Assembly: GCA_022511225.1 (NCBI GenBank)
Contig: JAFLRZ010000003.1
Span: forward strand, 62,001 to 126,000
DNA length: 64,000 nucleotides
Direction of reading: 5' to 3'
Origin: Eubacterium sp.
GTDB lineage: Bacteria; Bacillota; Clostridia; Oscillospirales; Acutalibacteraceae
Shown: positions 61,901 through 64,000 of the stretch, in pieces
How positions within the stretch are numbered: the stretch's first letter is position 1
Layout of the letters: the number at the start of each line of letters is the position of its first letter
Translations under genes and position numbers: made by a program
Notes under the pieces: generated by a model
The model's database searches: none
What the model was told of the DNA's origin: nothing
Seen by the model: the letters and a program-made list of their open reading frames with translations, nothing else

Positions 61901-64000
61901 TTTGCTTCAATGACAGTTCAGGGTTGTACTGTTAACAAGCAGGTTGATACAGACCTTAACTTCACTAATGACTCAATCGGTATCAACAACGGTTACGTTA
62001 AGAATGGCGGAGTTGAGCAGATTGGTAGATATTGGATGCAGATTACAGGTGCTACAATTGTGGCTTCTGATAACGCAAAAGCATCAATAACAAACATTCC
62101 AAGTCAGCTCGTAGCTCCATCTGAAACAGTTGCTCTTAAAGCACACGTAACATACGTTGGTGGCGACGATAATGCTACAACAGCTCACGCAGTTATCACT
62201 TATGATATCTATGAGAGAACTGCTGACGGCAACACAACAAAGCTTTATACAGGTCTTAAGACAAATGCTTACCAGTATCTCTCAGGTGAGCAGAGCTGGA
62301 GAGACGCTGTATATCCTCAGGGTGCCGGTGCGCATGCACTCAGCGCTGACTTCAAGAGCTCTATTACAAGCGATCAGTCAAACAAAACAAAGACTGCAGG
62401 CGGTTACAACATTTACTCTTCATCAAGAACAAACGATCTCTACATCAGCTATCCTGAGTACATTGTTATCGGTACAGCTAACCTTTATGAGATTAGTGAC
62501 TACCAGTTTAACGTATTCACAGGTGCTAACGGTACCTTTGGTAGTAACAAGTCAACTGACGGTCTCTACTGCTATGATGTTAAGACGGTTGTTAACGACT
62601 GGAACAACGGTAATGTAAACGTTAACCAGAACAATGCTATTCCTGTATTCGACAGAGTTACAGGTGACATTCTTAAGTATGGTCTTTATGACTATTCTAC
62701 AGACGGCGGTGTAACTTGGAGCCGTGGCCCTGCAGATGATAGTACCGGTGGTTGGAGCGAGTCTGATGCTTCAGCTGCAATTTCAGGTGCAGCAGATGGT
62801 ATGGGCAAGGTTCGTACCCACGTTGCATATACCTGGGATGAGGCATACAACAGCGGCATGATCGCAGCTCACCATAAGAATCCTAACACCGGTCTTTATG
62901 AGTACATTTATCTCCAGAACAGCAACGACAATCCTTATAGTGATGTTCTTAGCAGAATTTCTTGCCGTGGTCCTGTAGACGGTATCTACATCAACCCGAC
63001 GAAGATGACTATTCCTAAGGGCTACAACTATGAGACTACTAACAGTCTCCTCAATTATGACGGCTCAACACCAATTAAGGCCGGTTCATATCCTCTTCAG
63101 TTAGCATACTATACAAACTCCGGTGCAGGTACAATGAACAGAGGTTCTTGTACTCTCGTTATCGGTGCTAACGATGCTGCTGATGCAATTACAGAATCAT
63201 ACGACAGAATTCTTGACGTTCTCAACAGATACAGAGATCAGGACTACTTAGACATTTCTGTAAAGGAACCTGCATCTGATGCACTTCTTGCATCACTTTC
63301 AGCTCAGGCTGCAGTTATGACTCCTACATCAGCTGCTGCACTTTCTGACCAGACTGAGCTTACAGCTTCATACGATGTAGTTGCTACTGAGTATGGTGAT
63401 ACTGCATACAAGCCATTTGCTAACGTATCAGGTATCGCAGGTACAGTTTACTATGATGGTGTATTACCTGGTACTGTATATGCTGATGCAACAATCGGCA
63501 AAGACAACCTCCTCTACTTCGATGAGGCTTGCACAATGCCAATCTACTCAAGCTCACGTCTTACAAAGGCTGACGTTACTAACGGTAAAGATGCTGCAGG
63601 TAAGGCTGTAATTGCTGATGAGAAGGGAGTTTACTATCTCCTCAATGCACCTCATTATGCAACAGAGTGGACAGAATCACCGAACACTTACTTGGATTCT
63701 ACAGGTACGATTTCAAAGCCTGTTCATTGGAGAACAATTGTAAAGAAGAACGGTCAGCCTGTTCAGGATAAGAACGACAACGGCGAGCTTCTTTACGAAA
63801 AGATTCAGTATGTATATCGTGACAAGGCAGGCGTCAAGGTTAACTCAGACTTTGTTTGGGCTTGTAAGTTCCCTGTTACTGCATACACATTAATTCCTAA
63901 CGATCCTGACGGAAAGAAAGACTACCGTGGTAGAATTACTCAGATGTCAGACGAGCTTGCTTGGATCCTCGAGCAGGTAGAGGTTGCAATTAACCCATCT
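58916..64000 (+). CDS. Giant secreted protein, partial (runs off the window), unknown family
   Basis: Open from ATG 58916 to the last base (1695 codons, no stop). GGAGG is at 58899-58903. The Sec signal peptide (RKLLALLMAIVMGITCFSGV, cut near ASA-A, about residue 34) resembles that of the divergent giant gene. Residues ~40-690 are mostly helical; a stretch near 625-687 (MLPLLIAVIGQI ... PEDW ... VALREYLSYI) resembles the PLLNSVLGL...DIDW...VLRYL module of the minus-strand protein. From about 1000 on the sequence turns beta-rich, like Ig or beta-sandwich domains (VALKAHVTYVGG, FDRVTGDILKYGLYDYSTDG), with a helical spacer near 1420-1465. No anchor motif is seen before the edge. Confidence 0.85.
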   Translation, partial: MHKKAKKFSRKLLALLMAIVMGITCFSGVLSASAASKDVKYHDEYVEYNNLAWRVLSDEQTATALLDYLDIVLADVGPTITKGLGKSLSNVNLGTSAVKLTWNANARQIKLSVISLINATIDVKLHSVDELLETIESVASVIDRFGNLLGDAGNLQLTATSGMRRAKNSSIEILTAVIGLLQKNSADYNGKDVLGQFLRGNFGLGTVGNTANLDVYKLVGDMIGIDSNTFKADPVYNLVKHILMTNTNWFTDEEKAAYNDGSKTFVFDEVLLEKMTTQLLTKINAEITYKGADQATVSSRVRYEEIKAKAEASGTTFKQAAASLGYDPEIAYTDDGNVYIFVYGTNDDGSVADNAQKVSLTKGDSLFKFGLDALKVAWKTALAPTLETLRVNYDVDRGHGSNFDNAYYYWYLANLASTTPWNTKNLDAMYAEANVKAWAADVAKSYGAADADEFLAWVKNNYEFDRDADEDSKGAWSDIDETTLFNKIRYSPLVDYYFAKQDDAMKTGPVNLYFMQTGAPNIEAFFSDSNLAKYSSLGAGLNDALVAAVKDLFVNRDNVYGDAKYPELATTGNFTKIDANAVTKIATTLTKNAAAVIEYTADSMDANILKAFHDNHPGEALSESNLEEAMLPLLIAVIGQINLNGYKMEQYIHPEDWDACKDAEGVIFVALREYLSYILPNKDYNVLVSKDNNDKFNVTLEGTILPMARDAVVYVMQGYVPVDGKDGKAYDVYKRPVDDPTTIFELLNSVVAYYGGEYTFKNGNIAKSVGAMAVGALLGVCDDNGKSLITKENTLWQNIDLVAKKLMPVLGTLQYGDAGKKGEFSSEKLIWNDIVKGVLNIADTTTNNGVEMGGVTNFIYQFLTIVSAEPIQTTPIIGTVYDFLADFVNGLFGARYSSRRNHDNQDWVNVIPARTSATPFDALLKKQVLGGTDGKNVGAIQKFICNIGEAAGYSNVKVPDSIMRGLMFAITAVQSFVPGILDSIGDHDLRTASAEFASMTVQGCTVNKQVDTDLNFTNDSIGINNGYVKNGGVEQIGRYWMQITGATIVASDNAKASITNIPSQLVAPSETVALKAHVTYVGGDDNATTAHAVITYDIYERTADGNTTKLYTGLKTNAYQYLSGEQSWRDAVYPQGAGAHALSADFKSSITSDQSNKTKTAGGYNIYSSSRTNDLYISYPEYIVIGTANLYEISDYQFNVFTGANGTFGSNKSTDGLYCYDVKTVVNDWNNGNVNVNQNNAIPVFDRVTGDILKYGLYDYSTDGGVTWSRGPADDSTGGWSESDASAAISGAADGMGKVRTHVAYTWDEAYNSGMIAAHHKNPNTGLYEYIYLQNSNDNPYSDVLSRISCRGPVDGIYINPTKMTIPKGYNYETTNSLLNYDGSTPIKAGSYPLQLAYYTNSGAGTMNRGSCTLVIGANDAADAITESYDRILDVLNRYRDQDYLDISVKEPASDALLASLSAQAAVMTPTSAAALSDQTELTASYDVVATEYGDTAYKPFANVSGIAGTVYYDGVLPGTVYADATIGKDNLLYFDEACTMPIYSSSRLTKADVTNGKDAAGKAVIADEKGVYYLLNAPHYATEWTESPNTYLDSTGTISKPVHWRTIVKKNGQPVQDKNDNGELLYEKIQYVYRDKAGVKVNSDFVWACKFPVTAYTLIPNDPDGKKDYRGRITQMSDELAWILEQVEVAINPS

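Noticed and set aside
1-64000. CRISPR arrays, tRNA/rRNA genes, insertion sequences or prophage
   Set aside because: No regularly spaced repeats, cloverleaf sequences, transposase or phage genes were recognised on either strand.

Overview
The window looks like chromosomal DNA of a gut-type Clostridia (Oscillospiraceae/Ruminococcus-like). The evidence is moderate to low G+C, Gram-positive Shine-Dalgarno sites (many AAGGAG, several TTG starts), a Firmicutes-type origin-proximal gene set, a stand-alone purH transformylase, a full-length purL, and very large secreted proteins with Gram-positive signal peptides. No rRNA, tRNA, CRISPR array, transposase or prophage gene was seen. Genus assignment is inference only.

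Region 1 (1-8290): the 3' end of gyrB, a YcxB-like membrane protein, gyrA, a small anchored protein, an LCP cell-wall ligase, a histidine phosphatase, an XRE regulator and mtnN. Region 2 (8400-20151): the origin-proximal housekeeping cluster rpmH-rnpA-yidD-yidC-jag, mnmE-mnmG-rsmG, a noc-like parB, two parS-type palindromes, soj-spo0J-serS and a YdcF protein. All are on the + strand and finely spaced or overlapping. gyrBA and the rpmH cluster point the same way, unlike the divergent Bacillus layout, and no DnaA-box cluster is visible here.

Region 3 (20269-43565) is a mosaic of metabolic and regulatory genes. It holds XRE regulators (one membrane-anchored), the birA/Fe-ADH/GtrA operon, and an apgM-metY-csoR operon that fits homoserine and sulfur amino-acid metabolism. 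It also holds purL, a PAS-only protein, a GH25 lysozyme, DAHP synthase, a GH27 enzyme, a GT-C-like membrane protein, YgjV, purH, a tandem ATP-grasp pair with a predicted leaderless promoter, and pyrG with a terminator in its leader. Region 4 (43818-50187) is a minus-strand run: DUF1846, a membrane-anchored GH27 with an inserted carbohydrate-binding domain, a nucleotidyltransferase, a small export-type membrane protein, Nudix and GNAT.

Region 5 (50283-64000) is the most unusual. Two giant secreted proteins (2623 residues, and at least 1695 residues running off the window) are transcribed divergently from a 761-bp AT-rich control region. That region has a good promoter for each gene, roughly 165-nt leaders, several palindromes and a possibly structured RNA leader. 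The two proteins have related signal peptides and appear to share a helical repeat module. Neither matches a family I can name. Two families of small dispersed repeats also occur: a 30-nt hairpin (three copies) and a 76-nt MITE-like element (an inverted pair flanking pyrG).
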